From positions 215,695 to 279,694 of the forward strand of contig NZ_BMXI01000002.1 of assembly GCF_014651675.1 (NCBI RefSeq): a DNA stretch of 64,000 nt. The letters run 5' to 3'. Of the stretch, positions 12,058-20,686 are shown one piece after another. How positions within the stretch are numbered: the first letter of the stretch is position 1; each line of letters starts with the position of its first letter. This DNA comes from Roseibacillus persicicus. GTDB taxonomy: Bacteria; Verrucomicrobiota; Verrucomicrobiia; Verrucomicrobiales; Akkermansiaceae. The notes under the pieces are model-generated. The model ran no database searches and had not been told where the DNA came from. It saw nothing but the letters and a program-made list of their open reading frames with translations. The position numbers and the translations under genes were made by a program.

Positions 12058-13242
12058 TTAGTTGGGCAGGGGACGCAGGGTCTCGGTTTCGGCGTCGTAG
12101 TCGATGCCTTCGAGCCCGAAGCCGAAGAGCTTTAGGAACTCCTTCTGGTAGCCGGCGAAGTCTGTTTCGCTGGCGAGCTTTTCGGTGGAGATGCTTTCCC
12201 AGACTTTGAGTACGGCGGCTTGCACGTCTTCTTCCATTTCCCAGTCGTCGATGCGGATGCGGCCTTTTTCGTCGAGCTTGGGTCCGTCTGCCGAACAGTA
12301 GTGGTCGGTGAAGAGGCGCTGAATCTGTTCGATGGTGCCCTCGTGGTTGCCCTTTTCCTTCATGATTTTATAAAGGATGGAGATGTAGAGCGGGACGACG
12401 GGGATGGCGGAGCTGGCTTGGGTGACGAGGGCTTTGTTGACGGAAACAAGAGCGGTCTTTTCGCCGAACTGGTCGTTCATGGCGGCCGCGGTTTGTTCGA
12501 GGTGCTCTTTGGCCCGTCCGATGGTTCCGTCGGTGTAGACGGCCCAGGTGATTTCCGGTCCGATGTAGGAGTAGGCCACGGTCTGGAAGTTGTCGGCGAG
12601 GACTCCGGCCTCCTGCATGGCGTCGATCCACATCTTCCAGTCTTCGCCGCCCATCACTTTGACGGTGTCGGCGATTTCCTGTTCGGTGGCGGACTCGATG
12701 GAGACCTCTTCCACGGTGCCTTTGTCGGTATTGAGAGTGTGCTGGGTGTAGGTGTCGCCGGTGGGCTTGAGCACCGAGCGGTAGGTCTGGCCATCGGTGG
12801 GGTCGGTGCGGCGGGGGGAGGCGAGGGAGTAGACGACCATGTCGACCTGCCCGAGGTCCTCTTTGATGGCGGCAATGACCTGCTCCTTCATCTCGTTGGA
12901 GAAGGCGTCGCCATTGAAGCTGCGGGCGTAGAGACCCTCGGCCTTGGCTTTTTCCTCGAAGGCCACGCTATTATACCAACCGGGGGAGCCGGGCTTGGCC
13001 TCGGTGCCTTCTTTCTCGAAAAAGACTCCCATGGTCGCTGCGCCCCCTCCGAAGGCGGGCACGATGCGGGAGGCGAGGCCGTAACCGGTGGAGGAGCCAA
13101 TCACGAGGACCTTCTTGGGCGCGTTCTGGAGCGCGGGCTGGCTCTTTACATAATCGATCTGCTCCTGCACGTGGGCAGCGCAGCCATCGGGGTGCGAAGT
13201 GGTGCAGATGAATCCACGGATTTTCGGCTTCAGAATAGGCAT
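12058..13242 (-). CDS. fabV: trans-2-enoyl-ACP/CoA reductase FabV
   Basis: This NADH-dependent enoyl reductase catalyses the last step of each fatty-acid elongation cycle. It is a triclosan-tolerant alternative to FabI. The start at 13242 gives MPILKPKIRGFICTTSHP, matching the family's conserved N-terminus; the longer frame to 13284 is not needed. Visible motifs are the cofactor loop KKVLVIGSSTGYGLASRI, YSYIGPE, and the catalytic Y-x8-K in YTDGTIGRAK. At about 394 residues it has the usual FabV length. It lies 60 nt downstream of the metal-transport operon on the same strand, so read-through is possible, though no functional link is obvious. Confidence 0.95.
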   Translation of the reverse strand: MPILKPKIRGFICTTSHPDGCAAHVQEQIDYVKSQPALQNAPKKVLVIGSSTGYGLASRIVPAFGGGAATMGVFFEKEGTEAKPGSPGWYNSVAFEEKAKAEGLYARSFNGDAFSNEMKEQVIAAIKEDLGQVDMVVYSLASPRRTDPTDGQTYRSVLKPTGDTYTQHTLNTDKGTVEEVSIESATEQEIADTVKVMGGEDWKMWIDAMQEAGVLADNFQTVAYSYIGPEITWAVYTDGTIGRAKEHLEQTAAAMNDQFGEKTALVSVNKALVTQASSAIPVVPLYISILYKIMKEKGNHEGTIEQIQRLFTDHYCSADGPKLDEKGRIRIDDWEMEEDVQAAVLKVWESISTEKLASETDFAGYQKEFLKLFGFGLEGIDYDAETETLRPLPN

Positions 13243-13302
13243 AGGCGGGGGACTTTGAGCGAGCGGGAGGGCTTTTGCAAGCATAGGGCGGTCCCCGGGG
13301 CG

Positions 13303-14253
13303 CTATCGGCTGGCCGTGGGGCGGGCCTTCTTTCCCTGACTGGGGAGGTCCGGCAGATCGGTGCGTTTGTGGAAGAATTGCGCCACCAGTCCCGTGCGGG
13401 GAGCCACGATCCAGACGATGAGAAAGAGGAAGCCGGCCGCGGTGGCCATCATGCCGGAGGTGTTGGTATCCTGAAAGCCGAACCAAGTGGGCACCGTGAT
13501 GGCTCCGAGGTGTCCGAGGAAGGCGGAGCTCGCCCCAAAGAGGCAGGCCAAAAGGAGCACCAGCCCCAGTCGATGGGTCAGCAGGAGGGCGGTGGCGGCG
13601 GGAACGATGAGCATGGCGATGACGATCACACTGCCCACGGCTTCGAAGGCCGCCACGGTGGTGACCGCGACCATGACCATGAGAAGGTAGTGGAGAAAGT
13701 GGGAGGAAAACCCGAGGGTGTCGGCGAGCCCCGAGTCGAAGGCGCTGAGACGGAACTCTTTGAAAAGAGCGACAATAATCCCGAGATTGAGAAGAAAGAC
13801 GATCCCCGAGACCAAGGTGGCGCGGGGGACGAGGTAGCCGAAGAGGGTCACGGTATCGAGGGGGGTGAGCTCGATGGCTCCGTAGAGAACACAGCTGGGA
13901 TCGAGGTCCACCTTGTCGGCGGCGGATCGAATCAAGACCAGGCCGAGGGCGAATAAGGTGGTGAACACAATGCCCATGGCCGCTCCTTGATCGACATTGC
14001 CCAGTCGGGTGATCCATTGGGTAAAGACGGCGGTGAGCACGCCCACCACGGCCGCTCCCAGAAACATGGTCAAGCTGGCGCGGGAGCCGGTGACGAGAAA
14101 GGCGGTCGCGAGCCCGGGAAGCACGGCGTGGCTGATGGCGTCGCCCATCATCGACATCTTGCGGAGCACGAGGAAGCAACCGGGCAGGGCGCAGGCCATG
14201 GCGCAAAGTGCTCCGGTGAGCACGATCCAACTGTCTTCGGGTATCCAGGTCAT
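13303..14253 (-). CDS. metal ABC transporter permease (YtgD/ZnuB family)
   Basis: This is a 316-residue ABC-3 family inner-membrane permease with about eight hydrophobic helices. The start ATG 14253 (MTWIPEDSW) follows the stop of the upstream permease-repressor gene by 1 nt, implying translational coupling. Conserved family features are LRKMSMMGDAISHAVLPG near the N-terminus and the long glycine/alanine-rich helices after it. It should pair with the upstream permease to form the channel for Mn, Zn or Fe. Gene order (binding protein, ATPase, permease-repressor, permease) matches ytgABCD of Chlamydia, which makes this the YtgD position. Confidence 0.92.
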   Translation of the reverse strand: MTWIPEDSWIVLTGALCAMACALPGCFLVLRKMSMMGDAISHAVLPGLATAFLVTGSRASLTMFLGAAVVGVLTAVFTQWITRLGNVDQGAAMGIVFTTLFALGLVLIRSAADKVDLDPSCVLYGAIELTPLDTVTLFGYLVPRATLVSGIVFLLNLGIIVALFKEFRLSAFDSGLADTLGFSSHFLHYLLMVMVAVTTVAAFEAVGSVIVIAMLIVPAATALLLTHRLGLVLLLACLFGASSAFLGHLGAITVPTWFGFQDTNTSGMMATAAGFLFLIVWIVAPRTGLVAQFFHKRTDLPDLPSQGKKARPTASR

Positions 14254-14254
14254 C

Positions 14255-15616
14255 TTAGTGGTTGGGGATGGTGTGGGGGCTGGGCGGCATGGCGATCCAG
14301 GCCTCGCGCTCGCGAAGCACGCGTTCCAGTTCGAGCACCAACTCGGGCTCCAAAACGTGCTCGACCATATCGGCATCGCGGTCCACATGGCTGGGGGCGA
14401 TGTCGGCGTGGGTGATGAGGTAGGCTTCCCAAAGCCGGTGATTGCGGGTCACGCGGGCGGCTTCGCCAAAGCCGGCCTCGCTGAGCAAGACGGTGCCGTC
14501 GGGTCGCAGGGTGAGGTGCTCGAGCTTTTGCTCGGCGCGCAAAGTCTTGTGGAGAGAACGGCGGGACCAGGTTCTTTTCGCCAACAGGGTCTCACTGCGG
14601 AACGGCTTGTTGTCGACCAGATGCGCGCCGGGGCTTTCGTGATGCTCGTGGTCGCACTGAGTTTCCAGAATCTCGTAAGCGGCGCGTAGCACGTGTTGGC
14701 GCGCGACCTTGTGGCGCAGGCGGCGTTGACGCAGGGAGCGTGGAACGACTCCCCGGGCGGGGGCAAAGAGCATGCTGGCAATGAAGAGAGCGGCAGCCAC
14801 CAGCACGATGAGAGCTCCGGCGGGGAGGTCCTGATAGAGAGCGCTCACGGTCGCACCCAGCCATCCGCTCAAGGCCCCAAAGACGCCCGAGAGAATGGCC
14901 ATGTGGGAGAGGTTGTTGGTCCAGAAGCGGGCGGTGGTGGGGGGAGTGATGAGAAAGGCGATGATGAGAATCAGGCCCACCGACTGCAGCCCGATGACGG
15001 TGACTGCGGTGACGAGTCCCAGCAACGCGATGTCCAGCCACAGCGCGGGCCAACCTTGGGAGGCGGCAAAGCCGTCGTCGAAACAAAGGAGGGTGAACTC
15101 TTTAAAAAGGAGAATGGTGGTCAAACAGATAGCGACCGAAACCACCGCGATCAGGATGAAGTCGGAGAGAATGATGGAGGCGGGCTTGCCGTAGATGAAG
15201 GACTCCAGGCCAGCGGCACTGACCCCGGGAATCTCCTGCACCATGGTTAGCAGGGCGATGCCGAGCCCAAAGAAAACCGAGAGCACCAGCCCCATCGCGA
15301 CATCGTCGCGCAGTCTGGTGGTGTGGCGAATGGCCAGCATCAGCAAGACCCCGAGGACCCCGGAGATGGAGGCCCCCGCGAGCAGGACGGGCAGGGATTT
15401 GCCATCGAAGCCCCAGCTCGTCATCAGCCCGAAGGCGATGGCGATTCCCGGCAAGGTCGCGTGCGAAAGGGCGTCGCCCATGAGGGAGCGCTTGCGCAGC
15501 AGGAGAAAGGAACCAACCAAACCAGTCGCTATACCCAAAATGGTGGTCGAGAGAACCACCACGCGGGTGTTGTAGTTTTGGAGGGACAGGATTTCCCAAA
15601 GATCGGAAAGGTTCAT
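14255..15616 (-). CDS. metal ABC permease fused to a DtxR-type repressor (YtgCR-like)
   Basis: This is a 453-residue fusion. Residues 1 to about 280 form an ABC-3 metal permease (LLRKRSLMGDALSHATLPG and multiple TM helices). A basic linker follows (RSLRQRRLRHKVARQ), then a winged-helix region (about 325-390, with TWSRRSLHKTLRAEQKLEHL and LSEAGFGEAARVTRNHRL). The C-terminal part is a DtxR/MntR metal-binding and dimerisation domain with H393, E397, E419 and H420 in typical ligand positions (DMVEHVLEPEL). Chlamydia trachomatis YtgCR has this same architecture and is cleaved to release the repressor YtgR; whether cleavage happens here is inference. The gene sits 5 nt after the ATPase gene. Confidence 0.9.
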   Translation of the reverse strand: MNLSDLWEILSLQNYNTRVVVLSTTILGIATGLVGSFLLLRKRSLMGDALSHATLPGIAIAFGLMTSWGFDGKSLPVLLAGASISGVLGVLLMLAIRHTTRLRDDVAMGLVLSVFFGLGIALLTMVQEIPGVSAAGLESFIYGKPASIILSDFILIAVVSVAICLTTILLFKEFTLLCFDDGFAASQGWPALWLDIALLGLVTAVTVIGLQSVGLILIIAFLITPPTTARFWTNNLSHMAILSGVFGALSGWLGATVSALYQDLPAGALIVLVAAALFIASMLFAPARGVVPRSLRQRRLRHKVARQHVLRAAYEILETQCDHEHHESPGAHLVDNKPFRSETLLAKRTWSRRSLHKTLRAEQKLEHLTLRPDGTVLLSEAGFGEAARVTRNHRLWEAYLITHADIAPSHVDRDADMVEHVLEPELVLELERVLREREAWIAMPPSPHTIPNH

Positions 15617-15621
15617 CGCTG

Positions 15622-16449
15622 CTATTTGCCGATCGATTGCAGGGCTTGCACTGCTTGGTTGAGGAGGTTGAGTTGTCCGCCGTAGGTTTTCTCAAGATTC
15701 TCCGGGGTAAAGATTTCCGCGGTGGGTCCCGAGGCCACGACCCGCATATTGAGAAGGATGACCCAGTCGAAGTATTTGGCCACGGTGGCGAGGTCGTGAT
15801 GGACCACGAGGCAGGTCTTGCCCTGGCTATTGAGCTCCTGCAGCAGCTTGACGATGGCTTGCTCGGTCGCGGCATCGACTGCGGCGAAGGGCTCGTCCAT
15901 GAAGTAGAGTTGCGCATCCTGCGCGAGGGCGCGGGCGAGAAAGACCCGCTGCTGCTGACCGCCGGAGAGCTGGGAAATCTGACGGTCGGCGAGGTCGCCG
16001 ATTCCGACCTGCTCCAGAGCGTGGCGGGCGAGGTCGCGCTCCTTTTTCCCCACCCGCTTCAGCCAGCCCAGCTTGCGGTAAGTGCCCATCGCCACCACGT
16101 CGAGCGCGCTGACCGGGAAGTCCCAGTCCACGCTTTCGCGCTGCGGCACATAGCCCACGAGGTGGCGCTGGTTCTTGTAGGGCTCACCATAGATGGCCAC
16201 TTCGCCCGAGGTGCGGGGGATGAGCTCGAGGCAGGCTTTCAGCAAAGTGGATTTGCCGGCTCCATTGGGACCGACGATGCCCACGAGCTTGCCATCGGGG
16301 ATGTCCAGATCAACATCCCACAGCACCGGCTTGCGATGATACGCCACGGTGAGATCGTGCACCGAGAGGGGATGGCCGGCCGGGTGGTCGGACAGGTTCT
16401 CGACCGCCGCATCTCCGGCGGGGGACATTTTCTTAAAGATGCGATTCAT
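15622..16449 (-). CDS. metal ABC transporter ATPase (YtgB/ZnuC family)
   Basis: This is the 275-residue nucleotide-binding subunit that powers the two adjacent permeases. Walker A is GPNGAGKS, the ABC signature is [14 protein letters not shown], Walker B is LYFMDEPF, and the switch histidine is in [11 protein letters not shown]. The N-terminus has an extra 25 or so polar residues before the nucleotide-binding domain ([17 protein letters not shown]). It lies 16 nt after the outer-membrane barrel gene and 5 nt before the permease-repressor fusion, so it belongs to one transcript with them. Metal specificity (Mn, Zn, Fe) cannot be decided from the ATPase. Confidence 0.95.
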   Translation of the reverse strand: MNRIFKKMSPAGDAAVENLSDHPAGHPLSVHDLTVAYHRKPVLWDVDLDIPDGKLVGIVGPNGAGKSTLLKACLELIPRTSGEVAIYGEPYKNQRHLVGYVPQRESVDWDFPVSALDVVAMGTYRKLGWLKRVGKKERDLARHALEQVGIGDLADRQISQLSGGQQQRVFLARALAQDAQLYFMDEPFAAVDAATEQAIVKLLQELNSQGKTCLVVHHDLATVAKYFDWVILLNMRVVASGPTAEIFTPENLEKTYGGQLNLLNQAVQALQSIGK

Positions 16450-16465
16450 CGGGGCTGGGTGGTGG

Positions 16466-17239
16466 TTAGAGCCGGAGGGTGAATCCGGTAAAGAGCGAAA
16501 GGTCTTCCGCAGAGGAGTTGAGCCCGAATTGGGCGCCGAGGTCCAGCACGAGATTTTCGTGCACGGTATAGGTCAGCCCGCCTCCGAGGTAGGCTTCGTA
16601 GTGATCCTCGGTCACGATGCCAACATATTCGGTAAAGGCTCCGAGCCGCTCCGTGAGGTCGAAACCCAGGACGGCGCTGTGGAGAAACTCCGGCTCGTGG
16701 TCTTGCGAGTCCTCGTCGAACACGTAGTCGAACTCCGCCATCAGCCCGAGTCCAACCCCGTTGTAGAGAGTGGTGCCGTAGGGAACAATCAGTCCGCCTT
16801 CCCACTCGTCATTGCTCAGGTCGCCGCCGGTCGGGATTTTGACAAAGGGAAAAAGGGCAAGGGAGGAGTCCCCGCCATCGTTCCCCCAAAGGTTGTGCTT
16901 GTAGCGCAGGGTGAGGTCGCCGAAGCCACTGCTGCCGCCCCCGGTGCCGAGGTCTTCGCTGAGGTAGGAGTCGAAGACGAACTGCAGGTCCGAGTGGTCG
17001 GTGAGGCCCAGTTTGAAATTGATAGCACCAAAGAGGTGGCTCTCGTCGTCATCGTTCTTCGCGAAGTTGTAGAGGCTGGCTTCGATCTGGATGTGTCCGG
17101 CATCCACCGTGATGGCGCTCTCGGTGGCGTCGGGCCGATCGGCGGACAGCTCGCGCATTTGGTCGGAAGGGACCGGGTCGAAGAGGTTGAAGCCGCAGAG
17201 AGTCGGAGTGAGCAGGGCAGTTGTTAGAAAAGCTTTCAT
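16466..17239 (-). CDS. outer-membrane barrel protein inside the metal-uptake operon
   Basis: This is a 257-residue exported beta-barrel protein with a short signal ([17 protein letters not shown]). The mature N-terminus [17 protein letters not shown] is the hallmark of the family annotated as transporter / phenol MetA-pathway outer-membrane protein (PF13557-like). Alternating strands run to the C-terminal [11 protein letters not shown]. It sits between the binding-protein and ATPase genes (28 nt and 16 nt spacing), a place not occupied in chlamydial ytgABCD. The likely reading is an outer-membrane channel for the same metal or its chelate, but that rests on context only. Confidence 0.8.
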   Translation of the reverse strand: MKAFLTTALLTPTLCGFNLFDPVPSDQMRELSADRPDATESAITVDAGHIQIEASLYNFAKNDDDESHLFGAINFKLGLTDHSDLQFVFDSYLSEDLGTGGGSSGFGDLTLRYKHNLWGNDGGDSSLALFPFVKIPTGGDLSNDEWEGGLIVPYGTTLYNGVGLGLMAEFDYVFDEDSQDHEPEFLHSAVLGFDLTERLGAFTEYVGIVTEDHYEAYLGGGLTYTVHENLVLDLGAQFGLNSSAEDLSLFTGFTLRL

Positions 17240-17267
17240 AAGTGTTTTGTTGTTCTGGTTTGTTAGC

Positions 17268-18251
17268 TTATTGGCTAGAGAGCTTTCCGTTTAATCCTTT
17301 CGCAGGCGCCGTGCCACCGAGGGCACGGGTGATGGTGGTGACGTTGTGGTCAATCATGCCGAGGTAGGTGCCTTCGTAGGTGCCGGTCGGACCCATGGCG
17401 TCAGAGAAGAGTTTGCCCCCAATCCGGACCTGATGTCCCCTGGCCTTGGCGCCTTCGAGAAGGGCCTTCACGTTTTGGTCGGAGACTGAACTCTCGACAA
17501 AGACGGCGGGAATCTTTCGCTCCACGAGGTAGTTCACGAGGTTCTCGATGTCCTTAACCCCCGCTTCCGATTCGGTGGAGATGCCTTGGATTCCTTTCAC
17601 TTCGATTCCGTAAGCGCGCCCCAGATAGCCAAAGGCGTCGTGGGCGGTGACGAGCACGCGCTGACCGGGTGGAATGGTGGCCAGTGATTCGCGGGCATAC
17701 TGGTCGAGGGCTTCGAGTTCCTGCGAGAGGGCTTGCGCGTTCTGCGAGTAATTCTCGGCGTGCTTCGGATCGAAGGCGCTCAACTCGTCGGCGACGGTGG
17801 TGACTGTGGTCAGCCATCCGGAAACGTCCATCCAGACGTGAGGGTCGGGGTGGGCGGTTCCTCCCATGAGATAATCATTTTTTTTCTGCAAGTCGCGGGT
17901 GATGGCCACCACCGGTTTGCCTCTTTTCCCCATTTTCATCAAGGTGTCCTCCATTTTCCCTTCCAGTTTGAGACCGTTGTAGAAGATGACGTCCGCGCCG
18001 CTAAGCGCAACCAGGTCGCTGCGGGTGGGCTTGTAGAGGTGAGGGTCGATTCCTTCTCCGATGAGGCCCGTGACCTCCACGTGTTCGCCACCAACCTGGC
18101 GGACGAGGTCAGTGATCATCCCCGTAGTTGCGGTGATTGGGACGGGATACTGCGACGGTCCAGTGTTCCCTGTTTGTTCTGCTTTCCGACATTGGGATAG
18201 CAAAAGGAGGGAGGCGAGTGCCGCGATGAGCGATGTTGTTTTCTGAAGCAT
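17268..18251 (-). CDS. metal-binding lipoprotein of ABC transporter (YtgA/ZnuA family)
   Basis: This is a 327-residue substrate-binding lipoprotein of cluster A-I. The signal ends in a lipobox (LLLLSQC), so it is anchored by lipid. The four expected metal ligands are visible: His in GIDPHLYKP, His in PDPHVWMDV, Glu in AVFVESSVSD and Asp in LFSDAMGPTG. A His/His/Glu/Asp set fits Mn or Fe binding (TroA/MntC/YtgA type) better than zinc-specific ZnuA, which usually has a third His and a His-rich loop; no such loop is present. It is the first gene of the operon, and an inverted repeat lies 8 nt upstream of its ATG with no clear Shine-Dalgarno between. Confidence 0.93.
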   Translation of the reverse strand: MLQKTTSLIAALASLLLLSQCRKAEQTGNTGPSQYPVPITATTGMITDLVRQVGGEHVEVTGLIGEGIDPHLYKPTRSDLVALSGADVIFYNGLKLEGKMEDTLMKMGKRGKPVVAITRDLQKKNDYLMGGTAHPDPHVWMDVSGWLTTVTTVADELSAFDPKHAENYSQNAQALSQELEALDQYARESLATIPPGQRVLVTAHDAFGYLGRAYGIEVKGIQGISTESEAGVKDIENLVNYLVERKIPAVFVESSVSDQNVKALLEGAKARGHQVRIGGKLFSDAMGPTGTYEGTYLGMIDHNVTTITRALGGTAPAKGLNGKLSSQ

Positions 18252-18259
18252 GCCCGAGT

Positions 18260-18275
18260 ATTAGCCTTGGCTAAT
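18260..18275. promoter_or_regulatory. DtxR-family-like operator upstream of the metal-uptake operon
   Basis: ATTAGCC-TT-GGCTAAT is a perfect 7-bp inverted repeat with a 2-bp centre, 8 nt before the ATG of the binding-lipoprotein gene. Its TTAGCC/GGCTAA halves resemble operators of DtxR/SirR/TroR-type repressors. A candidate -35 (TTGCTA on the minus strand) lies just upstream, so a bound repressor would block initiation. A further TTAGGTTTTAGC (18328-18339), which shares a TTAGGTT half with the DtxR consensus, may be a second weaker site. The likely ligand is the DtxR domain of the fused permease gene in the same operon. Confidence 0.65.
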
Positions 18276-18436
18276 TTTAATAGCAAGGAAAAACTTTCAC
18301 CGTTGACTGGGCTTTGATTCTTCTAAATTAGGTTTTAGCTGTTGTTCAAAAAACGTCAGACAACTCCGCTGCACGAAAGGACACTTGAACCTTGATTTGG
18401 AGCTGATTTCGTGCTATCCGGACTCCTCACAAGCTA

Positions 18437-18928
18437 ATGTATTTGACACGAAACGAAGCCGAAGGAACCATTATGGTGCGGATGATGCGCCAAGGAGTGA
18501 AGTATCAGAAAAACTTCTCGAAAAAGAAATACGGGGGTTGGGGCAAGGCGACCAAGGCCGCCAAAGAGTGGCGCGATGAGCAGCTCAAGATTCTTCCTCC
18601 CAAGATCATGAACGAGGAAGGCCGCATGTCTTCCCGTAACTCATCGGGTGTCGTGGGAGTGACTTTGACCCGCGCTGCGTTCACACTTGAGACAGGGAAT
18701 AGCTACGAGTATTGGAGCTGGAAGGCCAAGTGGCCCGGCTGCAAATACAAAGGAGGCATTGGTTGGGCCGTGAAGAAGTATGGCGAGGAAGATGCCTTTG
18801 CCTTGGCCGTGCTGTCGCGCGAACTGCGCACGGTCGACCGGGATGTGATCATGAAGCGCCTCAAGAAGCTGCGCGGCACCAAGAAGCTGGAGAAGATTTT
18901 GGAAAGCCGCATGCTTGTGCTGGAATAA
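18437..18928 (+). CDS. AP2-like DNA-binding domain protein
   Basis: This is a 163-residue basic protein. The middle (about residues 67-125) has the AP2/ERF-type pattern: RNSSGVVGVTLTR, then WSWKAKW, then a strand and a helix with VKKYGEEDAFALAVLS. The N-terminal part (VKYQKNFSKKKYGGWGKATK) also resembles arm-DNA-binding modules of integrases. Bacterial AP2 domains are mostly known from homing endonucleases and mobile elements, but no nuclease or integrase domain is attached here. It is divergent from the metal operon across the operator region and has its own strong terminator. A sequence-specific DNA-binding role is likely; its targets are unknown. Confidence 0.7.
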   Translation: MYLTRNEAEGTIMVRMMRQGVKYQKNFSKKKYGGWGKATKAAKEWRDEQLKILPPKIMNEEGRMSSRNSSGVVGVTLTRAAFTLETGNSYEYWSWKAKWPGCKYKGGIGWAVKKYGEEDAFALAVLSRELRTVDRDVIMKRLKKLRGTKKLEKILESRMLVLE

Positions 18929-18962
18929 GCACGGAGCTGTAATCAGGATTTTAGCATGAGAA

Positions 18963-18989
18963 GGCTGCGGGTTCACCGCAGCCTTTTTT
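18963..18989 (+). terminator. rho-independent terminator after the AP2-like gene
   Basis: GGCTGCGG (18963-18970) and CCGCAGCC (18975-18982) form an 8-bp perfect stem with a short loop, directly followed by seven T residues. Confidence 0.92.
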
Positions 18990-19093
18990 TGTGGTTACTT
19001 AGTTGGCCCCGGGTGTCCAATCGGGCAGGCGGGCGGTAGTGAAAAGGGAGGCGTGTCTGGTGATGAGAACCACATCGGACTAGCCATCCTTTT

Positions 19094-20686
19094 ATGTTGC
19101 GAACAATCATTTCTCTTATTCTGGGGCTTTGGGCCGGGGTGGGCACAGGGCTTTTTGCCGAGGAACAACCGACCGGCGAACAACTCTATGGGCTCTACTG
19201 CGCCGCTTGTCATGGACCGGACGGCAAAGGCGCGGCCGGAGCTCCCTTTCCGCCGTTGGCGGGTAGCGAATGGGTGCGGGGTGACGCGCGGCGCATGGTC
19301 TCGGTGATTCTTCATGGCCTGGAGGAGCCCATTGTGGTGCGAAGCAAAACCTATGATCTGCAAATGCCGCCTCAGGGCTCGGTGTTGAGTGACGAGCAGG
19401 TCGCCTCGATCGTCAGTTTCGTGCGCGGAAGTTGGGGGAATCGGGAAAAACCGGTTTCTCCCGAACTGGTGGCCGGGGTGCGCGAGGCGACCAAGGAGCG
19501 CGAAGGCCTGTGGACCGCACCGGAGCTTTTGATGGAATACCCGCTCCCGCCCTTGCCGCTGCATCGGTGGGGAGTGCACGACCTCACGGCGACGGTTTAT
19601 GAGGGCGAGTGGGAGGAGATGCCGGACTTCAGCAAGCTTTCCCCGATTTCGGAGGAAAAGGAAAAGGGGCCCATCAGCCTGAGTCACGCGGGCGGGCGTC
19701 GGGAAAACTTTGCCATTGTCTGGGAGGGAACGATGGACAGTCCCGGGGACCACGATAGCAACTTTTTCGCCTCTTCGGTGGGCGGTCTTCGCTTCTACTA
19801 CAATGGGCAAGAGGTCTTTGACTTGGTGGGGCAGGGGCAACACTACCGGCACACCAGCGCGCGGGCCAAGGCCTCGCGGGGGAAGAACACCTTCCGCTTG
19901 GAGTATTTTCAAAAGGGTTCCCTGGGCGGACTGGCGATGCAGCGCAGCGGGGGCTCGATGGGAATGCATCCGCTCACCGATACCGACCGCGACCCGGACT
20001 CGGATTCCTTTCCCGATATCCTGCTCAAGCCGGAGGACGGTAAGAGCGCCCTCTATCGCAATACGATAGAAGGCATGAGCCCACGAGCCATCACGGTGGG
20101 GCTGGAAGGGGGCGTGAACTATGGCTTCAGCGCCTCAACTCTGGCCATGGAGCTGGTTTGGACCGGGGACTTCATCAATGCGGGGCAACACTGGACCGTG
20201 CGTGGCACCGGAGCCACAGCTCCCGCTGGCGAGCAGGTGGTCAGTCTGGGACGCGGCCCCGGCTTGGCCAAGCTTGCGAGTCCCGGCGACAATTGGCCGG
20301 GAGGGTTCCATGATGATTGGGAGGCGCGGTTTGAGGGCTATGATCTGGACGCGCAGAACCGACCGACCTTCCGCTATGCAATTGGGGAAATCTCGATCGC
20401 AGATAGCCCGCGACAGCAAACAAGCGAAGGACTCAAAAGTCTGGAGCGGACCTTCGTGGTTACTGTTCCTGAGGGCGCTTCCAGCGAGGGACTCTACCTT
20501 CGTTTGGCCAGTGGAGAGGAGATTGCGAAATCTGAGAACGGCTTCCTTATTAATGGCTCCATGGAGCTTCACGCCGACCAATCAGCGCGCCTGCTACTTG
20601 AGAACAAGTCGCTACTCCTCAGCCTCAGTGACCTTGCGGAAGGTCAGCACACCCTTTCAACTACTTACACCTGGACTGCACCATGA
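19094..20686 (+). CDS. exported cytochrome c with C-terminal beta-rich domains
   Basis: This is a 530-residue exported protein with signal peptide MLRTIISLILGLWAGVGTG. A class I cytochrome c domain (about residues 25-120) carries the haem motif CAACH in LYGLYCAACHGPDG and a distal methionine in YDLQMPPQG. After it comes a PA14-like or carbohydrate-binding-like region (FAIVWEGTMDS, GLRFYYNGQEVFDL, NTFRLEYFQ) and a last domain of unknown type. Its stop overlaps the start of the next gene (ATGA at 20683), so translation is coupled. The cytochrome is the natural electron acceptor for the beta-propeller protein encoded next; that partnership is inference from context. Confidence 0.88.
   Translation: MLRTIISLILGLWAGVGTGLFAEEQPTGEQLYGLYCAACHGPDGKGAAGAPFPPLAGSEWVRGDARRMVSVILHGLEEPIVVRSKTYDLQMPPQGSVLSDEQVASIVSFVRGSWGNREKPVSPELVAGVREATKEREGLWTAPELLMEYPLPPLPLHRWGVHDLTATVYEGEWEEMPDFSKLSPISEEKEKGPISLSHAGGRRENFAIVWEGTMDSPGDHDSNFFASSVGGLRFYYNGQEVFDLVGQGQHYRHTSARAKASRGKNTFRLEYFQKGSLGGLAMQRSGGSMGMHPLTDTDRDPDSDSFPDILLKPEDGKSALYRNTIEGMSPRAITVGLEGGVNYGFSASTLAMELVWTGDFINAGQHWTVRGTGATAPAGEQVVSLGRGPGLAKLASPGDNWPGGFHDDWEARFEGYDLDAQNRPTFRYAIGEISIADSPRQQTSEGLKSLERTFVVTVPEGASSEGLYLRLASGEEIAKSENGFLINGSMELHADQSARLLLENKSLLLSLSDLAEGQHTLSTTYTWTAP

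Noticed and set aside
12220-13956. A 578-codon open frame on the plus strand opposite fabV and the permease gene
   Set aside because: It is the antisense of well-supported genes; its composition is low-complexity Gly/Asp/Val from GC-rich codons and no domain is seen.
17260-17276. TTAGC-TTATT-GGCTA between the binding-protein and barrel genes as a second metal-repressor site
   Set aside because: Only four or five bases pair and it overlaps the stop codon; it also contains the frequent TTGTTAG word.
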